From an uncultured Alphaproteobacteria bacterium (GTDB lineage Bacteria; Pseudomonadota; Alphaproteobacteria; HIMB59), in NCBI GenBank assembly GCA_902610415.1, contig CACLVL010000002.1, positions 1 through 64,000 of the forward strand: a DNA stretch of 64,000 nucleotides. The letters run 5' to 3'. Made by a program: the position numbers and the translations under genes. Positions 10,462 through 22,240 of this stretch are shown piece by piece. How positions within the stretch are numbered: the first letter of the stretch is position 1; each line of letters starts with the position of its first letter. A model generated the notes under the pieces. The model made no database searches. It saw nothing but the letters and a program-made list of their open reading frames with translations, and was not told the origin of the DNA.

Positions 10462-11715
10462 TTATTTTCTAAAAGAAATTTTATTGAAGACAAATAATAT
10501 CAGTGCCAAATTAGTAAATAAAATTGTACCATACCAGTTATTAAAGAAATCAAAAGTGGGAGCAAGAGGCCATATCATTGAAAACAATGATGCCATAAAA
10601 ACAATTTTAAAATCACTATCAATTTTTTCTAATTGGTTATTAATTTTAAAAAATAGATTTTTAATTAAATATTTTAAAATATAAATAAATAATGCAATAA
10701 GAAACAAAACCCCAACAAGTCCGGTTTCGGCTAAAAGTTGCACATAAAAATTATGTGGATGGGAGGAACAAGAGTATTCATTATAAAAGTTTTTTTTATT
10801 ACATAATTTTTTGAACATTTTTGGCCCTTGACCAAAAATTGGTTTTTCGACAAACATTTTTAAACCTGATTTAATATGTCCTTCATGAACCACTGTAAAT
10901 GGTAATGAAAATTCAGATTCTTTAAAATCATTTAAAGTCTCTTTATATCTATTATTAAGATTATCCGAAAAAAATATTGATGAAATAAAAATACATAAGA
11001 TTGAAACAAAGATAAACGACAATTTCAAAAATGATATTGTCTTAGAGAGAGTAAATATTATGAAAATAAAAATTAAATAATGCAAAGAAGCAGCTCTTTC
11101 TCCTGATAAAATTATGGAACCAAAAGAAACTAATATAAAAAAAATTATAAATTTATTATTTAGATTTAATTTATTAGTTTTTAGATAAAGACCAATCACA
11201 ATTGGACAAAAAGATGATAGGAAAATCCCAATTACCAATTCATCTTTAAAAAAACTAGACAGTCTACCTTGATATCCACTTTCAAAACCAAAAATATTTT
11301 TGCCAAATACAAACTGATAGTATGTATCAAAAATAACAAATATAATTAACAAAAGAGAAAGTTTTCCAAAAATATTAATTAAATTTTTATTGTTTTCAAA
11401 AAGATATACTATGCCCAAAATGTAAAAAAAATATCTAAAGTAAAATATAACTCCGTATTCAAATAAACTATAAATGGGATTAGGAGAAATTAATGAGCTA
11501 AATATTAAATATGCAGAAAAAATTATTAATATTTTAACTATATAAGACTCATAGAAATAAAATAATTTTAATTGAAAAGTTTTAATTAAAAAATATAAAG
11601 CTATTAAGGATAAAATTATATCTGGAATAGCTGGGCCAGTTAAAAGAGCAAATGGCATAAGAATAAAAATCAAGCTAAAAAAATTAAAATCAACTTGACG
11701 ATTAAAAATTAGCAT
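10462..11715 (-). CDS. O-antigen ligase/polymerase (Wzy/WaaL-like) membrane protein
   Basis: Polytopic protein with GQGPKMFKKLC...SCSSHPHNFYVQLLAETGLVGVLFL, typical O-antigen ligase loop. Confidence 0.85.
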   Translation of the reverse strand: MLIFNRQVDFNFFSLIFILMPFALLTGPAIPDIILSLIALYFLIKTFQLKLFYFYESYIVKILIIFSAYLIFSSLISPNPIYSLFEYGVIFYFRYFFYILGIVYLFENNKNLINIFGKLSLLLIIFVIFDTYYQFVFGKNIFGFESGYQGRLSSFFKDELVIGIFLSSFCPIVIGLYLKTNKLNLNNKFIIFFILVSFGSIILSGERAASLHYLIFIFIIFTLSKTISFLKLSFIFVSILCIFISSIFFSDNLNNRYKETLNDFKESEFSLPFTVVHEGHIKSGLKMFVEKPIFGQGPKMFKKLCNKKNFYNEYSCSSHPHNFYVQLLAETGLVGVLFLIALFIYILKYLIKNLFFKINNQLEKIDSDFKIVFMASLFSMIWPLAPTFDFFNNWYGTILFTNLALILFVFNKISFRK

Positions 11716-11730
11716 TTTTGAATATTAATG

Positions 11731-12732
11731 TTATTTATAATAATCTAAATACCAATCAACTAATTTAGAAATGCCTTTATCTAGATTTGTGCTAGGTACA
11801 AAATTTATCCATTCTTTTAATTTATTTGAGTCAGAAAAAGTTTTTTCAACATCTCCAAGTTGTATAGTTTCATATTTCTTTATTGCTTTTCTATTTAATT
11901 TTTTTTCAATTGTGCATATAAAATCATTTAATTTAATTGGCTTTGAATTACCAATATTGAATATCTTGAACTTGCACGAACTTAAACTAGGAATTGGATC
12001 TTCGTGATTAAATTCATAATTTTCCAATGGAATTTTGTCATTAACTTTTATTATTCCATTAACGACATCATCGATAAAAGTAAAGTCTCTAAACATGTTA
12101 CCATTATTAAAAATTTTGATTGGTTCTTCATTTAAAATAGATTTAATAAAAATCATTCCAGCCATATCCGGTCTACCCCATGGACCATACACTGTAAAAA
12201 ACCTTAATCCGGTAGTGGGAATACCATAATTATAACTATAAACGTGAGACATGAGTTCATTAGTTTTTTTTGATGCAGCGTATAGACTAACAGGGTGGTC
12301 AGTTGAAGAGTCTTCATGAAATGGATATGATTTGTTCGCTCCATAAACACTTGAACTACTAGCAAATACTAAGTGTTTAACATTAAATTTCCTACAAGCT
12401 TCAAGTATGTTCAAAAAACCATAAATATTTGAGTCAATGTATGCCTTTGGATTTGATGAAGAAAATCTTACTCCAGCCTGTGCTCCCAAGTTAATAACAT
12501 TATCTATTTTAGAATTTTGAAATATGGAAAAAATTTCATCATTACAAAAATCTAAATGATTGAATTTAAAATTTTTGAAATTACTAAGAATTTTTAGCCT
12601 ATCTTTTTTTAAACTAACATCATAATAATCGTTAATATTATCTATTCCAAATACTTCATCTCCTCTCTCTAAAAGTTTTTTTGCTGTGTGCATTCCTATA
12701 AAACCCGCACAACCTGTAATTAATATTTTCAA
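11731..12732 (-). CDS. NAD-dependent nucleotide-sugar epimerase (UDP-glucuronate 4-epimerase-like)
   Basis: MKILITGCAGFIGMHTAKKLLERGDEVFGIDN, YAASKK, TVYGPWGRPDMA. Confidence 0.9.
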   Translation of the reverse strand: MKILITGCAGFIGMHTAKKLLERGDEVFGIDNINDYYDVSLKKDRLKILSNFKNFKFNHLDFCNDEIFSIFQNSKIDNVINLGAQAGVRFSSSNPKAYIDSNIYGFLNILEACRKFNVKHLVFASSSSVYGANKSYPFHEDSSTDHPVSLYAASKKTNELMSHVYSYNYGIPTTGLRFFTVYGPWGRPDMAGMIFIKSILNEEPIKIFNNGNMFRDFTFIDDVVNGIIKVNDKIPLENYEFNHEDPIPSLSSCKFKIFNIGNSKPIKLNDFICTIEKKLNRKAIKKYETIQLGDVEKTFSDSNKLKEWINFVPSTNLDKGISKLVDWYLDYYK

Positions 12733-12801
12733 TATAAAAAAAGTTCCAATCTCAATTTAAATTTATAGTAATAATATTTGACATAAAAAAATTATACATT
12801 T

Positions 12802-14136
12802 TTAACATTCCTCAATTAAATCTGTTATATACTGTTCTTCTTTGTATATTTCTCCAAGATGGCAAACTATTGATCCATCAATTTGGAGCCTTGGCTTGTA
12901 AAATATTACTTCTACATTTTTGTTAGTTGATTGAATTTTTTTGTTTAATCTTGTGCACAAAATAGGTTGATTTTCTGATTTATAAAATATTTCAAATTTA
13001 TCTAAAACTTTTTTTTTGGATTTTTTTACTCTATTAACTAATTTATTGTAGTTCTTCATCACACCATATAATGAACATATTGCATGATAAGGGCCTGTTG
13101 TTGTTTTATTTTTCATATTATCATAATTCATAGTAAATGAATTATGGATATTATTAGCTTCGATAATTTTTAATGAAGATTTGTGTGCAATAAATGCAGC
13201 TCCAGTAGTACCTAATAAACCTTTACATGAGCTGAAGCCAATTAAATCTGCATTTTCATGGCCTTCTTCTAGTCCTATTGATGCTGTTGAGTCTAAAAAA
13301 AGCTTTGCCCCTAATCTATTTGCTGTTTCTCTCAAAAATCTAATATCAGACTTAAAAGCTTTGGAAGTTTCAACATATGTAGCCATCACCCAATCAACTT
13401 TTGAGGTAAAATTATCCAAATCTTCATAACTACAATGTTTTACAGATACATTTTTTTTGTTTAAAAAAAATTCAAATCTATCACTGTAAACTCCTGTATC
13501 TACGATTAAAACTTTACTACTAATAAATGTCTTAGCTGCTAATTCAAGAGCATTCGTGGCACTACCTTGAAAAGTAATTAAGTTATCCATTTTTGTAAGA
13601 TTTTTAATCCAACTGGTAACCTCATCATAGATTTTATTATATTGGTCATCACCTCTTCCAAAAACTGGATTGAATTCATTGAGATGTTCATTTAAAATTG
13701 CGGCAGGACCGGGGGTTAAAAGTAATTTCGATTGGTTCCTTTTGTCAATAAGTGTCTGAAGACTTTTTTCACGAAGTTCATAACTACTTATACCCTCAGT
13801 TCTACTTACTATAATTAAGTGATCTTTGCTAACATCATTAATATTATCATCTCCATGAAAAAGATAGTCAATTTTATGCTTATTAAGAAATGCTTCATTT
13901 ATCAACCATGGGCACTCAATAACTTCACTTACATATTTAATTGACTCAAGTATCTCTTTTCTATACTCAAATTTTAATTCAGGTTTATATTGTTTCTTTT
14001 GATAGACCTCCTCATCGCTGGTTAAAGCAACAACAACTTTGCCGTGTTCTGCTGCTTTTTTTAACAAACGTATGTGTCCATGATGTATAAGAGTGGCGGA
14101 CATATCAACTAAAATTCTCATCTTAAAAAATTTCAA
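12802..14136 (-). CDS. Bifunctional protein: cytidylyltransferase-like domain fused to class V (AEP-pyruvate transaminase-like) aminotransferase
   Basis: N-term IHHGHIRLLKKAAEHGKVVVALTSDEEV and SRTEGISSYELRE (CTP-transferase motifs); C-term LLLTPGPAAILNEHL, GSATNALELAAKTF, FSSCKGLLGTTGAAF (PLP class V). Confidence 0.75.
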   Translation of the reverse strand: MKFFKMRILVDMSATLIHHGHIRLLKKAAEHGKVVVALTSDEEVYQKKQYKPELKFEYRKEILESIKYVSEVIECPWLINEAFLNKHKIDYLFHGDDNINDVSKDHLIIVSRTEGISSYELREKSLQTLIDKRNQSKLLLTPGPAAILNEHLNEFNPVFGRGDDQYNKIYDEVTSWIKNLTKMDNLITFQGSATNALELAAKTFISSKVLIVDTGVYSDRFEFFLNKKNVSVKHCSYEDLDNFTSKVDWVMATYVETSKAFKSDIRFLRETANRLGAKLFLDSTASIGLEEGHENADLIGFSSCKGLLGTTGAAFIAHKSSLKIIEANNIHNSFTMNYDNMKNKTTTGPYHAICSLYGVMKNYNKLVNRVKKSKKKVLDKFEIFYKSENQPILCTRLNKKIQSTNKNVEVIFYKPRLQIDGSIVCHLGEIYKEEQYITDLIEEC

Positions 14137-14168
14137 TACTCTCTTCTGTTTTATCCTTAAATATCAAA

Positions 14169-15263
14169 TTAATTATTTTTTTCTATGTAAATAGATTGAG
14201 ATGGGAATGCAAAATTTAGTCCAATATTTTCGACATATTCTTTTATTTTCATTGCTAACTCCTCTTTAATTTCAAGATATTTATCCCAGTCTTGGGTCGA
14301 AGTAAAACAAATAATTAATATGTCTATTGAGCTATCATTAAATTTTTCTAGTCTTACGAAAGATTTATAATTTTCATTAATCATGAAATTATCATTATTA
14401 ATAAGATAGTGTGATATTGAATTAGTAAGTTTTTTAATTTGATCTAATGTTGAATTATACTCAAGACCAATAGTCCAGTTTATTCTTCTGTAATTTCTGT
14501 TTGTATAATTTAATATTGGTGCTTCAGCAAAAATATAATTTGGTATTGTAATTGGTGTAGAGTCAAACTTTCTTATTAAAGTTGATCTAAATCCTATATG
14601 TTCCACAGTTCCTTCGGTGTGGCCAGGAACTTTTATTACATCACCTAATTGAAACCTTTTTTCAAGAAGTATCATTATTCCAGAAATCAAATTTTTAAAT
14701 AAATCTTGGGCACCTAACGCAACAGCTACACCAAATAAGCCTAAACCTGCAATTACTGGTCCAATTTTTATACCCCATACCTCAAGTACTGCAACTATAC
14801 CTAAAAAAATAATTAGGTATTTTAGCGATTTTATAATCCAAAGTACTAACCCCTTAGTAAGGATTTTTTCTAATCTGTTAAATAGATTAGAAAAAGGAAT
14901 TAAGGCTTGATGTATGAGCCAAAAAACAAATATTGTTGATAGAGTATTATTAATTTTTTGAAAATATAAACCTAAAGTTGACTCAATATCAAAATATAGT
15001 GTTATAGCTAGAAAGACAATTACTATTGGCAGAAGTCTAAAAGGTGGAACTAAAGCATCGAACAATTTATCATCAATTTTGTTACCAGTTTTGGATACTA
15101 AAGTCTTTACTTTATTTACAAGTATTCTTGCTATAACAGACCTTACTAATAAAGAAAAAATTACAGCAACAAAAATGATTGCTAGATCGACTAGGCTCAG
15201 ACCAAATACACCATCACTAAATACCCTTATAATTTGTGAGTATAAATTTCGAATAAGATCCAT
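14169..15263 (-). CDS. MscS-family mechanosensitive ion channel
   Basis: GLGLFGVAVALGAQDLFKNLISGIMILLEKRFQLGDVI and following beta domain. Confidence 0.9.
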   Translation of the reverse strand: MDLIRNLYSQIIRVFSDGVFGLSLVDLAIIFVAVIFSLLVRSVIARILVNKVKTLVSKTGNKIDDKLFDALVPPFRLLPIVIVFLAITLYFDIESTLGLYFQKINNTLSTIFVFWLIHQALIPFSNLFNRLEKILTKGLVLWIIKSLKYLIIFLGIVAVLEVWGIKIGPVIAGLGLFGVAVALGAQDLFKNLISGIMILLEKRFQLGDVIKVPGHTEGTVEHIGFRSTLIRKFDSTPITIPNYIFAEAPILNYTNRNYRRINWTIGLEYNSTLDQIKKLTNSISHYLINNDNFMINENYKSFVRLEKFNDSSIDILIICFTSTQDWDKYLEIKEELAMKIKEYVENIGLNFAFPSQSIYIEKNN

Positions 15264-15286
15264 AAAATAATATTATAGTAATTTAA

Positions 15287-15318
15287 AAAAAAAGCCGCAC
15301 AAAGCGGCTTTTTTTTTA
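15287..15318. terminator. Rho-independent terminator downstream of groEL
   Basis: AAAAGCCGC-ACAAA-GCGGCTTTTTTTTT perfect stem with flanking A/T runs. Confidence 0.9.
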
Positions 15319-15338
15319 ATATTTAATAATTTAACAGC

Positions 15339-16997
<1,659 letters not shown>

Positions 16998-17014
16998 TTA
17001 TAAATTCCTCTCAA

Positions 17015-17305
17015 TTACTTCTCAATAATACCCATGATGTCTGACTCCTTCATAATTAGAAGCTCTTTACCATCAATTTTAACTTCTGTACCAGACCATT
17101 TTCCAAACAAAATTCGATCACCTTTTTTTACATCTAAGGCAACAACTTGTCCGTTTTCGTTTCTAGCACCACCACCTACAGAAATAACTTTACCTTCCAT
17201 TGGTTTTTCTTGAGCAGTATCAGGAATAATGATACCGCCTTTAGTACGATCTTCTTGTTCAACTCTTTCTACCAAGACTCTATCGTGTAAGGGTTTTAAA
17301 TTCAT
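17015..17305 (-). CDS. groES: Co-chaperonin GroES
   Basis: [35 protein letters not shown]. Confidence 0.99.
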   Translation of the reverse strand: MNLKPLHDRVLVERVEQEDRTKGGIIIPDTAQEKPMEGKVISVGGGARNENGQVVALDVKKGDRILFGKWSGTEVKIDGKELLIMKESDIMGIIEK

Positions 17306-17335
17306 TTTTTTACCTCTATATCTAAAATTTAGTTT

Positions 17336-17362
17336 TTAGCACTCACTTTTATAGAGTGCTAA
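17336..17362. promoter_or_regulatory. CIRCE element (HrcA operator) upstream of groESL
   Basis: Exact TTAGCACTC-N9-GAGTGCTAA, 31 bp upstream of the groES start. Confidence 0.95.
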
Positions 17363-17541
17363 ACCATAATAGTAAATGGTTAATATATTCTTAGTTTCAA
17401 GCTACAATATTTAAAATAATGAAAAACATTGAAATTTATTGCTAATTAAATGATTATCCCTATGTGCAAAATTGCTAAGATTATAAAATATCTATTAAAT
17501 TTATGATAATTTATAGGCTTTTTTAAGATCGGATATGACAA

Positions 17542-19698
17542 TTGGTTGAGAATAATTTCACTAAACAATTAGTATTGATAGGTGGAGGCCATGCAAATGT
17601 GCAAGTTCTTAAAAAATTATGTATGAATAGAATTAAAGGACTTCATACAGTTCTAATTAGTGAGCGTTATGAGGCTACTTATTCAGGTATGACTCCTGGA
17701 TATATTCACAAGGATTTTAATAAAGAGGAAATAAGTATAGATCTTCAAAGATTGTGTTTTAATGCTGGAGCCACTTTTATTATGGATAAGGTAGTTAAGA
17801 TAGAAACTAAAAATCAAAAACTAGAATTACAGAATTTTCACTCAATTAATTATGATTTACTTTCAATTAATACCGGTTCAATTTCGAATTCAAAAAAAAT
17901 TAATATAGAAAATACATCAAAATATTTTTTTGTGAAGCCAATAAGTTCGCTAGTCAAAAATCTAAAAAAAATTGATCAAATTGTAAAAAATAAAAAAAAT
18001 AAGCTTATTATTATTGGAGGAGGAGTAGCATCTTATGAATTAGCCTTTAGTCTTGTAAAAAGATATGAAGAACCTTTAGAGATCGCAATTTTAGGAAAAA
18101 AAATACTAGGGGAAAAAAATTTAAATCAAAAAACAAAAAATAAACTTAGAGCAATAGCTAAAAGTTTAAATATTAAAGAGTATTCAGGAGAAGTTGTTTC
18201 AATATCAGAAACAAATTTAACTTTAAAAGACGGTAAAAAGATAAATTGTAATTTAAGTTTACTTTCTACAGGTGCAAATATTGAAAGGTGGTTGTTAGAT
18301 AGCGATCTAGGTAAAGATGAAAATGGATTTATCACTGTAGATTATAATCTTTTATCTACTAATAAAAAAAATATTTTTGTTACAGGAGATGCATGCAGCA
18401 TTGAAAATAATACTAGAGCAAAATCAGGAGTGATGGCGGTACGCCAAGGTGAAATATTAAAAGAAAATATTTTTCTTAAATTGACTGGTAAAAAGCTAAT
18501 TAAATTTAGGCCACAAAGAAACTGGCTATACTTGATTGGTACCTATGAAAACTATGCATTATTAAATTATTTTTTCTTATCTTTTCATGCCAAGTGGTGC
18601 TGGAAACTTAAAGTATGGATTGACAAAAATTTTATTAATAAATTTAAATTTGCTGAAAATCAAAAAATGACTAGAAAAAATTTTGAGTTAGAAAATTCAA
18701 GGGATATTAAAATGTATTGTCAAGGTTGTGGCTCTAAAGTTTCAAAAAGCACCTTAGTTGACTATATAAGAAAAATTAATGATAATGTTGATTTAAAAGA
18801 CTCTGCTATTATTAATAATAATTCCTCCAAGATATTGCAAACAATAGATCATATAAAACTTTTTTCATCTCTTAATCCTTTTGATTTTGGCAAAATTAGT
18901 TATTTACATTCCCAAAACGATATCTTATCAGCAGGTGGAGTTGTTAAATCACTTAGTGTTTCAATAGGTGTGCCATTCTCTGAAAATTTTATTGAAAAGT
19001 TTTATTTAGAATATTTTATGGAAGGAATTAAATCTGAAGCGGACAAAGATAAATGTCTCATTTCATCTGGTCATAGCTATCAATCTAAAGAGTCAGGTAT
19101 AACTCTCACTTTGAATGGTGAAATAGAGAGTATTGCTGCAAAAAATTCTGCCAGAGAGGGTGATCTTATATACTTGTCTAAGCCTCTTGGAACTGGTTAC
19201 TTGCTAGCTGCATACTTTAAAAACTCTGAAATGCTATCAAGTAATGATTTTGAAAAGATTATCAAAAATCTTAAGATGGGGAATCTATTTGCTGTAAATT
19301 CTGCAAGAAGTTCTGGCTGTCAAACTATGACTGATATCAGTGGTTATGGATTATCATCTCATCTTATTGACATATGTTCTTCATCTAATTTGTCTAGTAA
19401 ATTAATAATTAATAAAAATATTTTGATAAATTCTAATCTCGACCTATTAAAGATATTTCAAAGCACAGGGTTTGAAAATAATTATAAATCTACAAATGAA
19501 TTCATCGAAATTTCAGAAAACCATCCTTTGAAAAATATACTTTATGATCCACAAACAAATGGTCCAATATTAATGGCTATTGAAAAGAACAATAAAGAAA
19601 AATTTGAAAATTTTTTTTCAAATAAATTAGATAATAAACCAATCTTAATTGGTAAATTTGTAAATAAATCAAAAAAGATTATATATGTTGATGAATAA
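17542..19698 (+). CDS. selD: Selenide, water dikinase SelD with N-terminal FAD/NAD(P)-oxidoreductase domain
   Basis: N-term VLIGGGHANVQVLKKL (NDH-like); C-term MYCQGCGSKVSKSTLVDYI and ATP-binding AIR-synthase-like region. Confidence 0.85.
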   Translation: MVENNFTKQLVLIGGGHANVQVLKKLCMNRIKGLHTVLISERYEATYSGMTPGYIHKDFNKEEISIDLQRLCFNAGATFIMDKVVKIETKNQKLELQNFHSINYDLLSINTGSISNSKKINIENTSKYFFVKPISSLVKNLKKIDQIVKNKKNKLIIIGGGVASYELAFSLVKRYEEPLEIAILGKKILGEKNLNQKTKNKLRAIAKSLNIKEYSGEVVSISETNLTLKDGKKINCNLSLLSTGANIERWLLDSDLGKDENGFITVDYNLLSTNKKNIFVTGDACSIENNTRAKSGVMAVRQGEILKENIFLKLTGKKLIKFRPQRNWLYLIGTYENYALLNYFFLSFHAKWCWKLKVWIDKNFINKFKFAENQKMTRKNFELENSRDIKMYCQGCGSKVSKSTLVDYIRKINDNVDLKDSAIINNNSSKILQTIDHIKLFSSLNPFDFGKISYLHSQNDILSAGGVVKSLSVSIGVPFSENFIEKFYLEYFMEGIKSEADKDKCLISSGHSYQSKESGITLTLNGEIESIAAKNSAREGDLIYLSKPLGTGYLLAAYFKNSEMLSSNDFEKIIKNLKMGNLFAVNSARSSGCQTMTDISGYGLSSHLIDICSSSNLSSKLIINKNILINSNLDLLKIFQSTGFENNYKSTNEFIEISENHPLKNILYDPQTNGPILMAIEKNNKEKFENFFSNKLDNKPILIGKFVNKSKKIIYVDE

Positions 19699-19737
19699 AT
19701 TTAATTAAAATTTTAAAATGATATAAAAAGTTTTAAA

Positions 19738-20787
19738 ATGATTAACCATGATGAATTACTTTTCTTTATACTAATATCTTTTATTGTTCAAATAACTCTT
19801 TATATTTTCGTAAAATTTTTAGGCAATAAAGGCATTAAATCCAATTATTTTGCAAAACAAAAAATTCATGAAGGAGAGGTTCCTAGAATTGGAGGACTAT
19901 TATTTCTATCATCTTTTTTTGTTACTTTTATATTTATAAAAATAAGTTATTTGTCATTAATATTACCTTTGTTAATTGGCAGTTTGATAATTTTCTTATT
20001 TTCATTCTATGAGGATCTTAAACAATCTTTGAGCCCTTATTTTCGATTAATAATTTTATTTGTAGGGTCATTTGTATTTGTATTTTTTTCTGAACTTCCT
20101 GACATAAATATTTCAATACTTCTATTAATTAAAGATTATCAAATAATTAAAATATTATTATTTATTCTCAGCCTAATGCTTTTAATGAATGGTTTTAATT
20201 TTATAGATGGTCTTAATGGATTAAGTTCATTTAATTTTATATCTATAATGTCTAGTATTCTTTATATAGGATATTCTTATAATGATGATTTTATTGTTGA
20301 GCTAACAACACTTATAATTGTAATTGCTATTTTTATTTTTCTTTTAAATTTTCCTTTTGGAAAGATATTTTTAGGAGATAGTGGGTCATATGCTTACGCA
20401 CTTTTTGCAGGTGCGTTAATCATTTATTTATTTGAAAGGCATAGTCAATTACCTACTTTATTGGCGATGGTTATATTATCTTATCCAATTACTGAGATGC
20501 TTTTTTCAATATTCAGGAAATTATACCTAAAATATTCACCTCTCAGTCCAGACGTAAATCATTTACATCACCTTGTTTTTAAAAAACTCCAAGGAAATTT
20601 GAAAACAAGAAATAATATAGCTAGTATAATTATGTTACCCTTTTGTATCATACCTTTTGTATTAACATACTTTTCAGTTAACTATCATTTGAATGATAAT
20701 TTTTTAAAATTTATAATTTATTTTATACTTTATTCATTGAGCTATTTATTATTAAATAAATCAAATAAGATTAGGTCTATTTCTTAA
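19738..20787 (+). CDS. UDP-GlcNAc:undecaprenyl-phosphate GlcNAc-1-phosphate transferase-like (WecA/MraY family)
   Basis: NGFNFIDGLNGLSS, FPFGKIFLGDSGSYAYAL, DVNHLHHLVF. Confidence 0.85.
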   Translation: MINHDELLFFILISFIVQITLYIFVKFLGNKGIKSNYFAKQKIHEGEVPRIGGLLFLSSFFVTFIFIKISYLSLILPLLIGSLIIFLFSFYEDLKQSLSPYFRLIILFVGSFVFVFFSELPDINISILLLIKDYQIIKILLFILSLMLLMNGFNFIDGLNGLSSFNFISIMSSILYIGYSYNDDFIVELTTLIIVIAIFIFLLNFPFGKIFLGDSGSYAYALFAGALIIYLFERHSQLPTLLAMVILSYPITEMLFSIFRKLYLKYSPLSPDVNHLHHLVFKKLQGNLKTRNNIASIIMLPFCIIPFVLTYFSVNYHLNDNFLKFIIYFILYSLSYLLLNKSNKIRSIS

Positions 20788-21472
20788 ATTTTTTTTTAAA
20801 AATTAAAATAAATATTATCAATACCACTATTATTGATAATGGAACCATGTACTCTGGTTGAGTTATAAGAGAAAAAGTCAATTGAGTTTTATTGATAAAA
20901 ATATCCTCTAATCCTTGTCCTATGCTTCCAAAAATAAAAGACCATGGTGCTAACCCAATTAAAGTAGTAAAAAAGAATTTTTTATTCTTAGCTCCAACAC
21001 TTGCTAAAATTAAATTTTGTAAAAAAAATGGAATTGCTGGGATAATTCGAATTAATAACATTAACTCTAAATCATTTTTATTAAAGTAATTTTCTATATA
21101 TGAATATTTATTTAAGAATTTATTTTTAATAAAATCTAAAAAAAAAAATTTAGCAATTAAAAAAACACCAAAGGCTCCTAGTGTTCCTCCAACTATAGAT
21201 ATAGTACCCCCTATCCATGTTCCAAATAGAAAACCATTAATCATTGATAATAAAGAAGCAAGTGGAAAATTACACATTATTAAAAAACTATATGAAAGAA
21301 TAAATATAAATATTGAAACAAAGAAATTCTGTAATATGAAATTTTGTATAATTTCTAAATTAGAAAAAAATGTTTGAAGTTGAAAAAAATCTTTATTTAA
21401 AAAATATATCGTCCATAAAATTAATATTATTGTTAATAAAAAAAAAATTAATAATTTTTTTGATAAATTCAC
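20777..21472 (-). CDS. TVP38/TMEM64 (SNARE-associated/DedA-like) membrane protein
   Basis: INGFLFGTWIGGTISIVGGTLGAFGVFLIAKFF, RIIPAIPFFLQNLILA. Confidence 0.8.
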   Translation of the reverse strand: MNLSKKLLIFFLLTIILILWTIYFLNKDFFQLQTFFSNLEIIQNFILQNFFVSIFIFILSYSFLIMCNFPLASLLSMINGFLFGTWIGGTISIVGGTLGAFGVFLIAKFFFLDFIKNKFLNKYSYIENYFNKNDLELMLLIRIIPAIPFFLQNLILASVGAKNKKFFFTTLIGLAPWSFIFGSIGQGLEDIFINKTQLTFSLITQPEYMVPLSIIVVLIIFILIFKKKFKK

Positions 21473-22200
21473 TAGATTAGAAGCATTTCTAATGAGGGTA
21501 AAATTGAATTAAGTTGAAAACCTAAAGATTGAATTGACCCATTAAAAATTAACACACCTGTAATGAGTAGAATTATACCAGTGATGAATTGAAAATAACG
21601 AATATATCTATTTAAAAAACTAGTCATTATTAATAATTTACTCATCATAAGACCGACAATTATGAAAGGTATTGCTAAACCCATTGAATAAAAAGATAAC
21701 AATATGACTCCATTCACACTATCTTTAATAGCAACAGCCAATACTGATCCTAAAATTGGTCCTATACATGGGCTCCAACCAAAAGCAAATGCAACTCCTA
21801 TTAAAAAAGGAAAAAAATGGTTATTTTGAAAACCTTGTAACTTCAATTTACGTTCAAAATCCAAAAAAGGGATTTTAATTATTCCAATAAAGTAAAGTCC
21901 TAAACTAATAATTAATATACCTGATATAAAATTTAACTGCCTTTTAAAATCAAAAAAAATATCACTTAAAAAATCGATTGAAGCTCCCATAATTATAAAA
22001 ACAGAGGAAAAACCTAGTGTAAATAACAAGACATAGGGGAGCAACTTAAGACTGTTCACACTTGATGCATTTTGTAAATCAGCAAAAGATTTACCAACTA
22101 TGTATGATATAAATCCTGGAACAATAGGTAGGACACAAGGAGAAAGAAAGCTTAAAATACCAGCTAAAAAAGCAATAGTTAGTGGAATATCTTGAACCAT
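21472..22200 (-). CDS. ccdA: Cytochrome c biogenesis protein CcdA-like
   Basis: AGILSFLSPCVLPIVPGFISYI and FGWSPCIGPILGSVL. Confidence 0.9.
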   Translation of the reverse strand: MVQDIPLTIAFLAGILSFLSPCVLPIVPGFISYIVGKSFADLQNASSVNSLKLLPYVLLFTLGFSSVFIIMGASIDFLSDIFFDFKRQLNFISGILIISLGLYFIGIIKIPFLDFERKLKLQGFQNNHFFPFLIGVAFAFGWSPCIGPILGSVLAVAIKDSVNGVILLSFYSMGLAIPFIIVGLMMSKLLIMTSFLNRYIRYFQFITGIILLITGVLIFNGSIQSLGFQLNSILPSLEMLLI

Positions 22201-22240
22201 GTAAATATAGTAACATTATACTAGCCTCACAATAACACAG

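Noticed and set aside
10418-10684. 88-aa plus-strand ORF
   Set aside because: Antisense to the C-terminal region of the O-antigen ligase ORF; low-complexity AT-driven reading frame.
13181-13429. 82-aa ORF antisense to the cytidylyltransferase/aminotransferase fusion
   Set aside because: Shadow ORF opposite a well-supported conserved domain.
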